From: Rhodobacter sp.
GTDB lineage: Bacteria > Pseudomonadota > Alphaproteobacteria > Rhodobacterales > Rhodobacteraceae
Direction: 5' to 3'
Assembly: GCA_013821825.1 (NCBI GenBank)
Contig: PNJK01000028.1
Location: forward strand, 1-42,170
DNA length: 42,170 nucleotides
This document shows, in pieces, positions 15,200 to 24,146 of this stretch; the first letter of the stretch is position 1, and each line of letters begins with the position of its first letter. The position numbers and the translations under genes are program-made. The notes under the pieces were generated by a model. The model worked only from the letters and a program-made list of their open reading frames with translations, was not told the origin of the DNA and ran no database searches.

Positions 15200-16516
15200 T
15201 CAGTGCGCGATTTCTTCCTGGCGGACGAACATGTTGCCCCAGGCGCGGTCGATCAATTCGGGCGTCATCTGGTAGGGGATGTTCTCGAAGTCGCAGACCG
15301 CGATCATCTGGTCGATCAGGAAGACCGGCATGTAGTTCGCGTAGACGTTCTCGATCGTCGGGAACTTGACCTTCATCAGGTGCATCAGCGCGGTCTCATC
15401 AAGCGGAATCTTCTTCTTCCGCGCCACCATGGCGAAGATCTTCAGGAAGTTCTCCTGGCTTGGGCCGTCGATCTTGATCTTGAAGAAGATACGGCGAAGT
15501 GCGGCGCCGTCGAAGATCTGGTTCGGGTGGAAGTTGGTCGAGAAGATGACCAGCGTGTCGAATGGCACGGTGAACTTTTCGCCCGATTGCAGGGCCAGAA
15601 TGTCGCGGCTTTCTTCCAGCGGCACGATCCAGCGGTTGACGATCTTCTGCGGCGGTTCTTGCTGGCGGCCAAGGTCGTCGATGATGAAGATGCCGCCGGT
15701 GGCCTTCAACTGCAGCGGGGCCTGATAGGTTCGCGCAGTGGGGTTGTAGTTCAGGTCGAGCATTTCAAGCGACAATTCACCGCCGGTGATGACCGAAGGA
15801 CGCTCACAGTAGACATAGCGATTGTCGAACTTGTTCGAGGTGCGGCGCAAGCTGTTCGGATCGTCCACCGCCGCTTCGGCGGCCGAGTGCACGATCGGGT
15901 CATAGACCGTGATGATCTGGCCGGAGTATTCGATGGCGCGCGGGACATAGACCTTGTCGCCAAGGGCGGCCCGGATGCCGTGGCTGATCGAGGATTTGCC
16001 GTTGCCGGGCGGGCCGTAAAGCAGGATCGACCGGCCTGAGGTTACCGCCGGGCCAAGGTTGTCGATCAGGTCGGGCGGCAGGATCAGGTGGCCCATGCCG
16101 GACAGAAGCTGGTCCTTGTTCAGCCGGATGTCGCGAACCGACTGCCGTTTGATCTGGACCTGATACTGGTCCAGCGGCACTGGCATCGCGCCGTAATATT
16201 CCGACTGGCTGAGCGCATCGAGCGCCCGCGCCTTTCCGGCGTCGGTCAACTCATAGCCCATCTCGTTGCCCGCAGTCGCGTGCATCGTGCCGGTGGCGGT
16301 GACCAGCTTCTGGGTCCGGGCCAGATCGACGAGCTCCTGCGTCAGCGGCACCGGAAGCGAGATCACCTTGGAGAGGGCGCTGACCTGATCCTGGTTGGTG
16401 CGGAACATCGACTTCAAAAGGATGTCGCGCATCATGACGATGGACAGGCCGGTATCGGCAAGTGAACGGGGCGAGGGCGGCGGTTGTACGCCCGACACCG
16501 GGGCTTCAGCGTTCAT
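15200..16516 (-). CDS. AAA+ ATPase at the end of the tad locus
   Basis: A 438-residue ATPase without a named function. Walker A is GPPGNGKS (168-175), Walker B FIIDD (276-280), followed by a sensor-like LVIFSTNFHPNQ and an arginine-finger-like ALRRIFFKI. Residues about 55-105 (LTQELVDLARTQKLVTATG, GYELTDAGKARALDAL) look like a winged helix, so the protein may sense or bind a ligand, nucleic acid or protein before the motor domain. It is the last gene in the tad direction, 63 bases after the peptidase gene, so a role in pilus assembly is inferred from context. MoxR-type chaperone is the alternative. ATG 16516. Confidence 0.75.
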   Translation of the reverse strand: MNAEAPVSGVQPPPSPRSLADTGLSIVMMRDILLKSMFRTNQDQVSALSKVISLPVPLTQELVDLARTQKLVTATGTMHATAGNEMGYELTDAGKARALDALSQSEYYGAMPVPLDQYQVQIKRQSVRDIRLNKDQLLSGMGHLILPPDLIDNLGPAVTSGRSILLYGPPGNGKSSISHGIRAALGDKVYVPRAIEYSGQIITVYDPIVHSAAEAAVDDPNSLRRTSNKFDNRYVYCERPSVITGGELSLEMLDLNYNPTARTYQAPLQLKATGGIFIIDDLGRQQEPPQKIVNRWIVPLEESRDILALQSGEKFTVPFDTLVIFSTNFHPNQIFDGAALRRIFFKIKIDGPSQENFLKIFAMVARKKKIPLDETALMHLMKVKFPTIENVYANYMPVFLIDQMIAVCDFENIPYQMTPELIDRAWGNMFVRQEEIAH

Positions 16517-16579
16517 TCGACAAGCTCCGTGGACAATCGCAGCAAAGCGCTTTGATTTGAGTCGTAAACGCGACTTGTG

Positions 16580-17077
16580 TCAGACTTGAGGCCAGATGGC
16601 GGCAACAAGATAGATCACGACGATCCCGGACAATGCAAACCCCAAAGGAAAATAGCGCCGTTCCGTCCAGCTTTGCCAGTCCGGCGTCATGCGGCGGACC
16701 GCCGGTATCGCCCGCATCACCCGGTGGGTGACCAGCGCCCCGATCAGGCAGGCTGCAAGCAGCAGCATCAGAGGGCCCACATCAGTGCCGACAAAGATCG
16801 GTGCCATGGCTGCGGCATATTTCGCATCGCCGGCGCCAAAAGTGCCGGTCGTGTACAGCAGATAGCCTGCGACCAGAACGATCGCCATCAGGGCAAAGCC
16901 CCAGAACCATGCGGTCCAGGTTGCCACCGCCAGCCAGCCAAGCGCGGGCCAGACGGCGGCAAGTGCCAGAACGGCGTTGTTCGGGATCTTCATCCGCTTC
17001 ATGTCGCTGACGGCCGCCCAGATCGCTATCGGCAGGACAGGGACAAGAAGTATCAGGGCGCCATTGGACGTGATCAT
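16580..17077 (-). CDS. cpaA: Prepilin peptidase CpaA/TadV (A24 family)
   Basis: A 165-residue inner-membrane aspartic protease that cuts Flp prepilins and pseudopilins. The two catalytic aspartates are in SDMKRMKIPN (about residue 25) and GAGDAKY (the GxGD motif, near residue 84). About six hydrophobic segments are present, and the methyltransferase domain of PilD is absent, as expected for TadV. Its ATG overlaps the tadD stop by one base (TGATG), so it is translated with it. The conserved position next to tadD fits the role. Confidence 0.88.
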   Translation of the reverse strand: MITSNGALILLVPVLPIAIWAAVSDMKRMKIPNNAVLALAAVWPALGWLAVATWTAWFWGFALMAIVLVAGYLLYTTGTFGAGDAKYAAAMAPIFVGTDVGPLMLLLAACLIGALVTHRVMRAIPAVRRMTPDWQSWTERRYFPLGFALSGIVVIYLVAAIWPQV

Positions 17078-17934
17078 CAGAGCTGCACATTCGCATCAAT
17101 TGCCTCAAGGCTGCGCGAGGCGGCCTCGAAAAACTTGGGATGGGTTTCGATGGCTTCCTGAAGCAGCCCGCGGCCCACGGCGACATCGCCCTGCTTGATC
17201 GCGGCAAGTGCCATGGAATACAGCAGCTCCGCCCGCTCGATCTGCGTCATTCGCACCACGGGCAGGTCATACTTGCGCTGGGCAGCCCGGGCCAGGACCA
17301 GGTTGTTCTTCGCGGTGAACATCGAGGGATCGTAGGTCAGCGCCTCGATAAACAGCTTTTCCGCCGCCGCAGGCTCACCGCGCGTCAGCTTGGAGAAGCC
17401 CCAGTTGTTCATCACGCTTGCGGGTTTCGTGGTCAGCCCGGCCGCGATTTCATAGAAGCTGTCGGCCTTCTTCCAGTTCTTGTCAGAATCGGCGACCATC
17501 GCCTCAAGCCGGTAGCGGTCAAAGGTTTCATGCGTAGGCGGGATCTGGTTCAGTTCGGCCTTGGCCGCGTCCCACTGGTTCGACCGGATCAGCGCATCCG
17601 CCAGCATCACGCGGTCTTCCAGCGTGCCTTCCGGGTGATTGATGGTCTGCCTCCAGATATCGGCGGCTTCGGTGGGTTTCTGGGCCCGGATCAGGGACTT
17701 GGCCAGACCGCGCATCAGGTCGATGCGATCGGGATTCTCCTGCAGGGCTTTCGTGAAATAGTTCACCGCCTCGCCCGGATCGGCAACGGTCAGCATCACA
17801 TCGTTGAGGTTCGACTCGTCAATGACATTGATGTCCTTGAGAGCGCGTTCGACCTGTGCGTCGGAATTCATCTGACAGGCCGACAACAGAACCGTGCTGC
17901 CAAGGCTCAGCACAACAAGACCAGGATGGCGCAT
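17077..17934 (-). CDS. tadD: TPR lipoprotein TadD
   Basis: A 285-residue protein with a lipoprotein signal (LSLGSTVLLSAC, Cys about 20) and several tetratricopeptide repeats, e.g. AVNYFTKALQENPDRIDLMR, AADIWRQTINHPEG, AAEKLFIEALTYDPSMFTAKNNL. TadD is thought to be a pilotin-like outer-membrane partner needed for secretin assembly in the Tad system. Start ATG 17934. It sits between a second TPR lipoprotein gene (55 bases upstream) and the prepilin peptidase (one-base overlap). Confidence 0.82.
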   Translation of the reverse strand: MRHPGLVVLSLGSTVLLSACQMNSDAQVERALKDINVIDESNLNDVMLTVADPGEAVNYFTKALQENPDRIDLMRGLAKSLIRAQKPTEAADIWRQTINHPEGTLEDRVMLADALIRSNQWDAAKAELNQIPPTHETFDRYRLEAMVADSDKNWKKADSFYEIAAGLTTKPASVMNNWGFSKLTRGEPAAAEKLFIEALTYDPSMFTAKNNLVLARAAQRKYDLPVVRMTQIERAELLYSMALAAIKQGDVAVGRGLLQEAIETHPKFFEAASRSLEAIDANVQL

Positions 17935-17989
17935 CTTTCGCGTCCTTTTTTCTAGACTGCCCGATTTCAGACTGCTCGGAGCCCGTTCC

Positions 17990-18544
17990 TCAAAGCTGCG
18001 TCAGGAGGACATACTTGCCCTTCTCACGCCGCACGAGGCGGAACTCGCCCTTTTCTTGGGTAGGATCATACACACTCGCCTCGGTTGCGGCGATAGCGAG
18101 CTTCAGATTTTCGCGGATCGAGTCCGTTTGGCCACTATCCTGCGCAAAAGCCTGCTGGAAAATGACACGCGCCTCGCCGATCTTGCCGCTTTCCATCAAG
18201 GCGACGCCAAGGTTGTTGAGGGCGGGAACAAAGGTCGGGTCTTCTTCTGTCGCGCGGCGCAGGATCTTTTCGGCCTGACCCAGACGACCCAGCGCCAGAT
18301 TGGCCGAACCGATCGCCGACAGCGTGTCAACGCTCACTCCGTCGGTCGCGGCGGCGCGGTAATAGGCCTTTAGCGCGAGTTCATATTCCCCCGCCTCCAT
18401 CAGGCGATGGCCAACGATCAGGGGGTCAACCGCCTGCCCGCGCGCATCGATGCCATACGGGGCATCCCGGGAAACGCCGCCGGTCGGGGTGCAGGCTGCA
18501 AGAGCAACTGCCAGAGCAAGAAGCGAAAAAACCTTGAAACGCAC
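17990..18544 (-). CDS. Second TPR lipoprotein of the tad locus
   Basis: A 184-residue lipoprotein (LALAVALAAC, Cys about 18) with about three TPR units (YELALKAYYRAAATDG, AEKILRRATEEDPTFVPALNNLG, ARVIFQQAFAQD). It resembles TadD but is shorter and is not a duplicate of the neighbouring gene at sequence level. Alphaproteobacterial tad loci often carry such a pair. It is likely in the outer membrane facing the periplasm and may help secretin assembly. It follows tadC by 21 bases. Confidence 0.78.
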   Translation of the reverse strand: MRFKVFSLLALAVALAACTPTGGVSRDAPYGIDARGQAVDPLIVGHRLMEAGEYELALKAYYRAAATDGVSVDTLSAIGSANLALGRLGQAEKILRRATEEDPTFVPALNNLGVALMESGKIGEARVIFQQAFAQDSGQTDSIRENLKLAIAATEASVYDPTQEKGEFRLVRREKGKYVLLTQL

Positions 18545-18565
18545 ATCAACCCTTGTCTGCCGTCG

Positions 18566-19552
18566 TCAGCCCCCGGGCCGCATGTTCCCCAGCATCGTTG
18601 CGATGCCATAGACAGACGGGCCGATCAGAATGATCAACAGTGGCGGCACTGTGAACAGCATAGTGCCAAGGGTCAGTTTCGTAGGCAACATGTTTGCCTT
18701 TTCTTCCGCCCGCATGATGCGTTTGTCGCGCATATCGGCGGAATAGACACGCAAGGCGTCCGCGACCGAGGTGCCGAAGGTCGCCGATTGGACCAATGTG
18801 GTCACGAAGGATGCCACGTCCGGCACGCCGACCCGTTCCGCCATGTCTTTCAGAACCGAGATCCGCTCCTTGCCGGCCTTCACTTCCTGCGCGATCATGT
18901 CGAATTCATCAGCCAAAGAGGGATAGCCGATGCGACTTTCCCTGCCGACACGGATGATCGACTGGTCAAGCGATTGCCCGGCCTCGACGCAGACCAGCAT
19001 CATGTCAAGCGCGTCCGGGAAGCCCTCGATGATCTCGGTCTTGCGCTTTTCGACGCGCTTATCCACCCAGTAGCGCGGAATGTAATAGCCGACGGCACAC
19101 GGCAGCAGCGCATACATCAGCATGGAACTGGTGGTCAGTTCGCCGTTGATCGACTTGATCAGCGCATAGATCAGACCCAAGACAAGGAACATGATGCCAA
19201 GCAGGAACTGCATCGCGTGGAACATGCGCACGGCGTTCTTCGAGGTGTAGCCCGCGCGCAGCATCTTCAGCTTTGCGGCCGAAAGTTCGTCTTTCTTCTG
19301 CGGTTCAAGGAACTGCGCAAAGCGCTCCAGCTTGTCGACCTTGTCTGTCCGCCGCAGCGCCCGTTTCTTGTCGCCGGAACCCGCGTCGGGCTGGAGCTCC
19401 TTCAGTTCAAGAAAGCGGTCACGCTGACGCTTCATCACCGTGGGAAGGGCGATTAGGATCAGCAGAAGCCCAAGAATGCCGACCGCCATGAGCGGGCCCA
19501 AGGGGCCCAGGTAGTCGGTCAGCAGGGTGTTGATGCTGGAAAACGGGTTCAT
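18566..19552 (-). CDS. tadC: Tad platform protein TadC (GspF domain)
   Basis: A 328-residue inner-membrane platform protein. One N-terminal hydrophobic segment, a charged cytoplasmic stretch, paired hydrophobic segments near residues 110-160, then the T2SSF/GspF domain (EGFPDALDMMLVCVEAGQSLDQSI and later ERVGVPDVASFVTTLVQSATFGTSVADALRVY) and a final hydrophobic segment. It works with TadB as a heterodimeric base on which the CpaF ATPase drives pilin insertion. It starts 7 bases after tadB. Confidence 0.9.
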   Translation of the reverse strand: MNPFSSINTLLTDYLGPLGPLMAVGILGLLLILIALPTVMKRQRDRFLELKELQPDAGSGDKKRALRRTDKVDKLERFAQFLEPQKKDELSAAKLKMLRAGYTSKNAVRMFHAMQFLLGIMFLVLGLIYALIKSINGELTTSSMLMYALLPCAVGYYIPRYWVDKRVEKRKTEIIEGFPDALDMMLVCVEAGQSLDQSIIRVGRESRIGYPSLADEFDMIAQEVKAGKERISVLKDMAERVGVPDVASFVTTLVQSATFGTSVADALRVYSADMRDKRIMRAEEKANMLPTKLTLGTMLFTVPPLLIILIGPSVYGIATMLGNMRPGG

Positions 19553-19559
19553 GGTCGCC

Positions 19560-20528
19560 TCACACCTTGATGTTGGTCATCACCTTCATGAAGATGATGT
19601 TGATGATCAGGAACACGATCACGAAAAGCGCCGCCGGGATGAAGGCGGGCGTTTCTTTGACGCCGTCATAGTAGTCGGGCTTGATCACCTGGATCATAAG
19701 CAACGCCGCGATCGGGAAGCCGGACAGGAACATGCCGGACCACTTCGCCTCGGCGGTGATGGCGGCCACGCGGCGGAACAGCTTGAACCGGGCCCGGATC
19801 ACCTTGGACAGGCCGTCCAGGATCTCGGCCAGGTTGCCTCCGGATTGCTGCTGGATCGAGACCGCAACCGCAAGAAAGCGCAAATCCTGGCTGTCCATCC
19901 GTTCGGCAAAGGCCTTGAGCGATTCCGTCACGTCACGGCCATAGGCTGCCTCGTCCGCGATGACGCCGAATTCCGATCCCAGCGGATCAGGTATTTCCTT
20001 GGCCACGATGCCGATTGCCGTGGAAAACGGATGGCCGACCCGCAGTGACCGGACCATAAGCTCAATTGAATCAGGCAGTTGCTCTTCCAGAAGCGACATC
20101 CGCTTCTTGGCCTTCCGGTTAACCCAGTGATAGACCCCGCCGATCCCCATGCCAATGGCAAGCAGGATCCGGACCGAGATATCCGCGCCGGTCATCACGG
20201 TCAGCATCAGGAACGCGAAGACCGCCACGATCCCCATGACCCCGATCAGGGCCTTCGGCGAAAAGGCGATGTTTGCCCGCTGGGCCTTCTTGGCGAAGAC
20301 AGAGTAAAGCGGGATGTTCTTCGAATTCAGGTGCTGGTTCATCTCTTTGCGGAGCTGTTCCAGAACCTGTTCGCGGTTCGCGTTCTTTTCCAGCAGCGTC
20401 AAGCGCCGGCTGAGACGGTTGTTCAGGCTGATCGACTTGCCGAAGACCGTGAGGTAGATGCCCTCGACGATCACCACGACGGCGACGAAGATCAGGATGT
20501 AGATCAGGGGTGCGGCACTGATTTCCAT
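19560..20528 (-). CDS. tadB: Tad platform protein TadB (GspF domain)
   Basis: A 322-residue partner of TadC. An N-terminal membrane helix (LIYILIFVAVVVIVEGIYL), a cytoplasmic part, two hydrophobic segments at about 95-135, the GspF domain (EEQLPDSIELMVRSLRVGHPFSTAI, then AVAVSIQQQSGGNLAEILDGLSKVIRARF) and two C-terminal hydrophobic segments. It lies 8 bases downstream of the cpaF gene and is presumably co-transcribed. Confidence 0.9.
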   Translation of the reverse strand: MEISAAPLIYILIFVAVVVIVEGIYLTVFGKSISLNNRLSRRLTLLEKNANREQVLEQLRKEMNQHLNSKNIPLYSVFAKKAQRANIAFSPKALIGVMGIVAVFAFLMLTVMTGADISVRILLAIGMGIGGVYHWVNRKAKKRMSLLEEQLPDSIELMVRSLRVGHPFSTAIGIVAKEIPDPLGSEFGVIADEAAYGRDVTESLKAFAERMDSQDLRFLAVAVSIQQQSGGNLAEILDGLSKVIRARFKLFRRVAAITAEAKWSGMFLSGFPIAALLMIQVIKPDYYDGVKETPAFIPAALFVIVFLIINIIFMKVMTNIKV

Positions 20529-20536
20529 GTCGGGCC

Positions 20537-21967
20537 TCAGACGATCGGTTCGTAGATCGAGGCGGGCAGGTCATAGCCCCACTGGCGGAACCGATCCGAG
20601 AAGGATGACCGGATCCCCGTGGCATTGAAGCGGCCGATGATCCGACCCGACGGCTCGATCCCAAGACGCTCGAAACGGAAGACTTCCTGCATCGAGATGA
20701 CTTCGCCTTCCATCCCGGTGATTTCGGTGATCGAGGTCATGCGGCGCGTCCCGTCCTGCAGGCGGCTGGCCTGCACCATCAGGTTGACGGCGCTGGCGAT
20801 CTGGCTGCGGACAGCCTTCAGCGGCATCTCGATCCCGGCCATCGCCACCATGTTTTCCAGACGGCTGATCGCGTCGCGCGGGTTGTTGGCGTGGATCGTG
20901 GTCATCGACCCGTCGTGACCGGTGTTCATCGCCTGCAGCATGTCGATGACCTCCTCACCCCGGGTTTCCCCCACGATGATGCGGTCAGGACGCATCCGCA
21001 GCGCGTTGCGCAGGCAATCGCGCTGCGAGACCGCGCCCTTGCCTTCGACGTTGGCCGGGCGGCTTTCCATCCGGCCCACATGAACCTGCTGAAGCTGGAG
21101 TTCGGCGGTATCTTCGATCGTCAGCACACGTTCGTGGTTGTCGATGAACGAAGACAGCGCGTTCAGCGTCGTGGTCTTGCCCGAACCGGTACCGCCCGAG
21201 ACGACGATGTTCAGCCGACAGCTGACGGCGGCCTGCAGATAGGCGGCCATCTCGTCGGTGAAGGCGCCGAAGCGGACCAGATCGTCGATCCGCAGCTTGT
21301 CCTTCTTGAATTTCCGGATCGAGACCAGCGAGCCGTCGACCGCGATCGGCGGGATCATGCAGTTGAAACGGCTGCCATCCTGCAAACGGGCGTCGCAATA
21401 GGGGTTGGATTCATCGACCCGGCGGCCTACGGCGGACACGATCTTGTCGATGATGCGCAACAGGTGGCGTTCATCGCGGAAAGTGACGTCGGACAGTTCC
21501 AGCTTGCCCGCGCGTTCCACGAAGATGCGCTTGGGGCCGTTCACCAGAATATCGTTGATCGTCTCGTCCTTCAGCAGCGGCTCAAGAGGGCCAAGGCCCA
21601 TCACCTCGTCGTAAAGCTCCTGGGTCAGCGCAAGGCGGTCTTCCTTGTTCAGGGCGACCGACATCTCGTCCAGAGCTTCCGAGGCCAGCGACGTGATTTC
21701 CTGACGCAGGTTCTGTTCGGTCGCCGATTCCAGCGCCGACAGGTTGAGATCTTCCAAAAGCCGCTTGTGAATCTCGACCTTAAGCTCGGTCAGGCGTTCC
21801 TTGCGCTTCTTCTCGCGGTCCGCGGCCAGGGCTTCGGCAGGGGATTTCTGTGCGACAGGGGGCGCCATCCGTGCGGAATGGCCGGGTTTCTCGACTGCGG
21901 CGGCTGGCAAAGGTGCGGGGGCGCCTGCGCGTCCGGGCGGCGTGGTCTTTGAGAAGCGAGTAAACAC
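20537..21967 (-). CDS. cpaF: Tad secretion ATPase CpaF/TadA
   Basis: A 476-residue hexameric ATPase that powers Flp pilus extension and retraction. Residues 1-50 are Pro/Ala-rich and variable. The core has the CpaF N domain ([24 protein letters not shown]), Walker A GGTGSGKT (258-265), the Asp box around [10 protein letters not shown], Walker [12 protein letters not shown], and the His box [13 protein letters not shown]. All catalytic motifs are intact. The gene lies between cpaE and tadB with short gaps. Confidence 0.95.
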   Translation of the reverse strand: MFTRFSKTTPPGRAGAPAPLPAAAVEKPGHSARMAPPVAQKSPAEALAADREKKRKERLTELKVEIHKRLLEDLNLSALESATEQNLRQEITSLASEALDEMSVALNKEDRLALTQELYDEVMGLGPLEPLLKDETINDILVNGPKRIFVERAGKLELSDVTFRDERHLLRIIDKIVSAVGRRVDESNPYCDARLQDGSRFNCMIPPIAVDGSLVSIRKFKKDKLRIDDLVRFGAFTDEMAAYLQAAVSCRLNIVVSGGTGSGKTTTLNALSSFIDNHERVLTIEDTAELQLQQVHVGRMESRPANVEGKGAVSQRDCLRNALRMRPDRIIVGETRGEEVIDMLQAMNTGHDGSMTTIHANNPRDAISRLENMVAMAGIEMPLKAVRSQIASAVNLMVQASRLQDGTRRMTSITEITGMEGEVISMQEVFRFERLGIEPSGRIIGRFNATGIRSSFSDRFRQWGYDLPASIYEPIV

Positions 21968-21987
21968 GGTTCACACCCCTGATAGCG

Positions 21988-23247
21988 TCACGTTCTGGCG
22001 ACTTCGGAAGATTTACTCAAATCGTACAAGGACTTGGCAAGCTTTTGCAGTTCCTTGCGCAGCGGGTTCTTCGGGGCGTTCTCGGCAATCGGCAGGCCGT
22101 GGTCGTTGGCCTGGGTTACCTGTTCGCCGCCATCCGGCAGTTGCACCTCGATGTCGATATCAAGGCTTTCCGCCATGCGCTTGACCCGGGCCTTTGCCGA
22201 GAGGTCAGTGAACTTGGGCGCGCGGTTCAGCACGTAGCGCACCTTTTCATGCGGCAGCGCCTCGGCCTTGAGGGCGCGGATGAAGCGCAGGATGTTCTGC
22301 GCCGACCGCAGGTCCAGCTCCAGCAGGGCAAAGTAGACATGCGCCCGGGCCAGCACCGCCTCGGTCCAGGCAACCACGGCCGAGGGCATGTCGACGATCA
22401 CGAAATCGAAATTCGCTTGCGCCATGTCCAGGATTCGGCCCACGTCGTCCGGGGTGATCATTTCCAGCGGCAGCATGTCGGACGGAGCGGTCAGGACATA
22501 CAGCTTGTCGTTGAAGGTCAGCATCGACTTGATCAGGCTGTCGCTGTCCAGACCGGCGGTGTCGCTCAGGACCTCCAGCACGGCTTCCTTGCGCGGCAGG
22601 TCCAGATAGGTGGCAATCGACCCGAACTGCAGGTCCAGATCCAGGATGCAGATTCGGGTGCCTTCAGAGCCGGGAATGTTGCACAATTCCCAGGCCAGGT
22701 TGGCCGCGAAGGTCGAAGCTCCCACGCCGCCCGCCATGCCATGCACCGGCAGGATGACGCCGTTGCGATCGCCCTTTGGCTTCGGAGTTCCCGAGAAGAT
22801 TCCGGTCGCCGGGTCATAGCCTTCCGGCATGACCGGGCTGGGCTTGCGCAGGCGTTCGATGGATTCGTGCAACGCGCCTTCGGGCAGCGGGTAGGGTACG
22901 AAGTCATCGGCCCCCAGCTTCAGCATCTGGTGCAAAACCGACGGGCTGACCTGATTGGCGATGAGCAGAACCTTGATCTTCTTGGCTTTTGCCGCCTTGA
23001 TCACTTCGTTCATCTTCGTCAGTTCGCTCTCGTCCTCGCTGTCGACGGCGATGGCGACGAACTGCATGCCCGAGCTGTCAGGCTGCTTCAGGAAGACCAG
23101 GGCATCCTCGAAGTTAAGGTCGCCCCATGCCTCGCCAAGTTCCTGTTCCATATCGTCGATCAGCAGATCGAATCGCTGCACATCGCGTGAGATCGTGCAG
23201 GCCAGAATTGGCGCGGGGTCACTTTGTACCATGGCTTTGCTCGTCAT
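21988..23247 (-). CDS. cpaE: CpaE/TadZ pilus localisation protein with degenerate P-loop
   Basis: A 419-residue MinD/ParA-superfamily protein that places the Tad machine in the cell. Residues about 14-135 form a receiver-like domain without an obvious phospho-acceptor set. The ATPase half starts near 162. Its deviant Walker A reads GMAGGVGAST (170-179): both lysines of KGGxGKT are replaced by Ala, while ILDLDLQFGS and FVIVDMPS, the later motifs, are retained. Atypical P-loops are known in TadZ, so binding may persist with weak or no hydrolysis. AAAGGAC precedes ATG 23247. A terminator-like hairpin lies upstream, so it may begin a second transcript. Confidence 0.88.
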   Translation of the reverse strand: MTSKAMVQSDPAPILACTISRDVQRFDLLIDDMEQELGEAWGDLNFEDALVFLKQPDSSGMQFVAIAVDSEDESELTKMNEVIKAAKAKKIKVLLIANQVSPSVLHQMLKLGADDFVPYPLPEGALHESIERLRKPSPVMPEGYDPATGIFSGTPKPKGDRNGVILPVHGMAGGVGASTFAANLAWELCNIPGSEGTRICILDLDLQFGSIATYLDLPRKEAVLEVLSDTAGLDSDSLIKSMLTFNDKLYVLTAPSDMLPLEMITPDDVGRILDMAQANFDFVIVDMPSAVVAWTEAVLARAHVYFALLELDLRSAQNILRFIRALKAEALPHEKVRYVLNRAPKFTDLSAKARVKRMAESLDIDIEVQLPDGGEQVTQANDHGLPIAENAPKNPLRKELQKLAKSLYDLSKSSEVART

Positions 23248-23440
23248 CTCGCGTCGCGTCCTTTCAGTGTGGGAGCGTAAGTGTCTGAACTGTCAAAGGA
23301 TTGTGGCAAGTAACGCCAGGTTCAATCCCCTTGAGACGGCAAGCTCCAAACTTCTCCGACGATGTCGACCTTGGTCAGGAATGGTGGCGATATTTGGGCT
23401 AAAACTGCTTGATTCTAGGATTATCACCGAACTGGAAACG

Positions 23441-23466
23441 AAAAGGCCGGGCAGCGGGCCCGGCCT
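23441..23466 (-). terminator. Intrinsic terminator/attenuator between ompA-like and cpaE
   Basis: On the minus strand, a 9-bp GC stem AGGCCGGGC/GCCCGGCCT (arms at 23458-23466 and 23444-23452) with a 5-base loop is followed by TTTT (23441-23444). It lies just after the ompA-like stop and about 195 bases before the cpaE start. Confidence 0.7.
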
Positions 23467-23488
23467 CTTGGGATTATTTTCGGCCAGA

Positions 23489-24142
23489 TCAGTCGCTGCC
23501 GCCCTCAAGTTGCACTTCGGCAATGGTGGGCGCCGGGACCGCGCTGGCAACATATTCGCGCCAGATGATCGCGGCATACTTGCCGTTCAGCACCAGAGGA
23601 TGCGAGTCAACGAAGCCCGAAACCTCGGTCACCGTGCGGCGGTTGCGTACTTCCGGCTCGTTGGTCTGGATGATCGGGCGGGTCTTGCCATAGGATACCA
23701 CCGCCTCCAGCCGCGACGTCGACACGCCGAGAGTGGACAGATAGGCGACCGCAGCTTGCGCCCGGCGCAAGCCAAGCCGCTGGTTGTATCCGACCGACCC
23801 GACGAGGTCTGTATGGCCGAAGACGCGGAACCGCACTTCCGGGAACTTACGGATGAAATCCGCCTGCTTCTTCAGGATCACCCGCGCCTCTTCGGAAAGT
23901 TCGGCGCTGTTGAACTCGAAGTTGATCGTGTCGGGAACCTCGGCCGAGAAACGTTCGGCGAGGGCCACGGTGTATTCGATCTGACCCGTCTGGATCAGGG
24001 TATTGTTCATCGTGGCGTTGCCGAACTGGCCCTTGTCCACTTCGGAACCCAGCTCTTTGTCCCAGCTGGTCGAAGTTTCGCCGCACGCGCCCAAGGTCAG
24101 GAGGGCCGAAGCGGCGAGCAGCTTTGTAAGCATACCGATCAT
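23489..24142 (-). CDS. OmpA-like lipoprotein in the cpaD position
   Basis: A 217-residue lipoprotein (LLTLGAC, Cys about 20) with an OmpA C-terminal-like domain at about 70-150: INFEFNSAELSEEARVILKKQ, FRVFGHTDLVGSVGYNQRLG, LRRAQAAVAYL. The Asp and Arg that bind diaminopimelate are visible (FGHTD, and the LGLRRA block). It should tether the outer-membrane Tad secretin to peptidoglycan. In Caulobacter the gene at this position is cpaD. GGAG lies 7 bases before ATG 24142, 4 bases after the cpaC stop. Confidence 0.82.
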   Translation of the reverse strand: MIGMLTKLLAASALLTLGACGETSTSWDKELGSEVDKGQFGNATMNNTLIQTGQIEYTVALAERFSAEVPDTINFEFNSAELSEEARVILKKQADFIRKFPEVRFRVFGHTDLVGSVGYNQRLGLRRAQAAVAYLSTLGVSTSRLEAVVSYGKTRPIIQTNEPEVRNRRTVTEVSGFVDSHPLVLNGKYAAIIWREYVASAVPAPTIAEVQLEGGSD

Positions 24143-24146
24143 CGTC

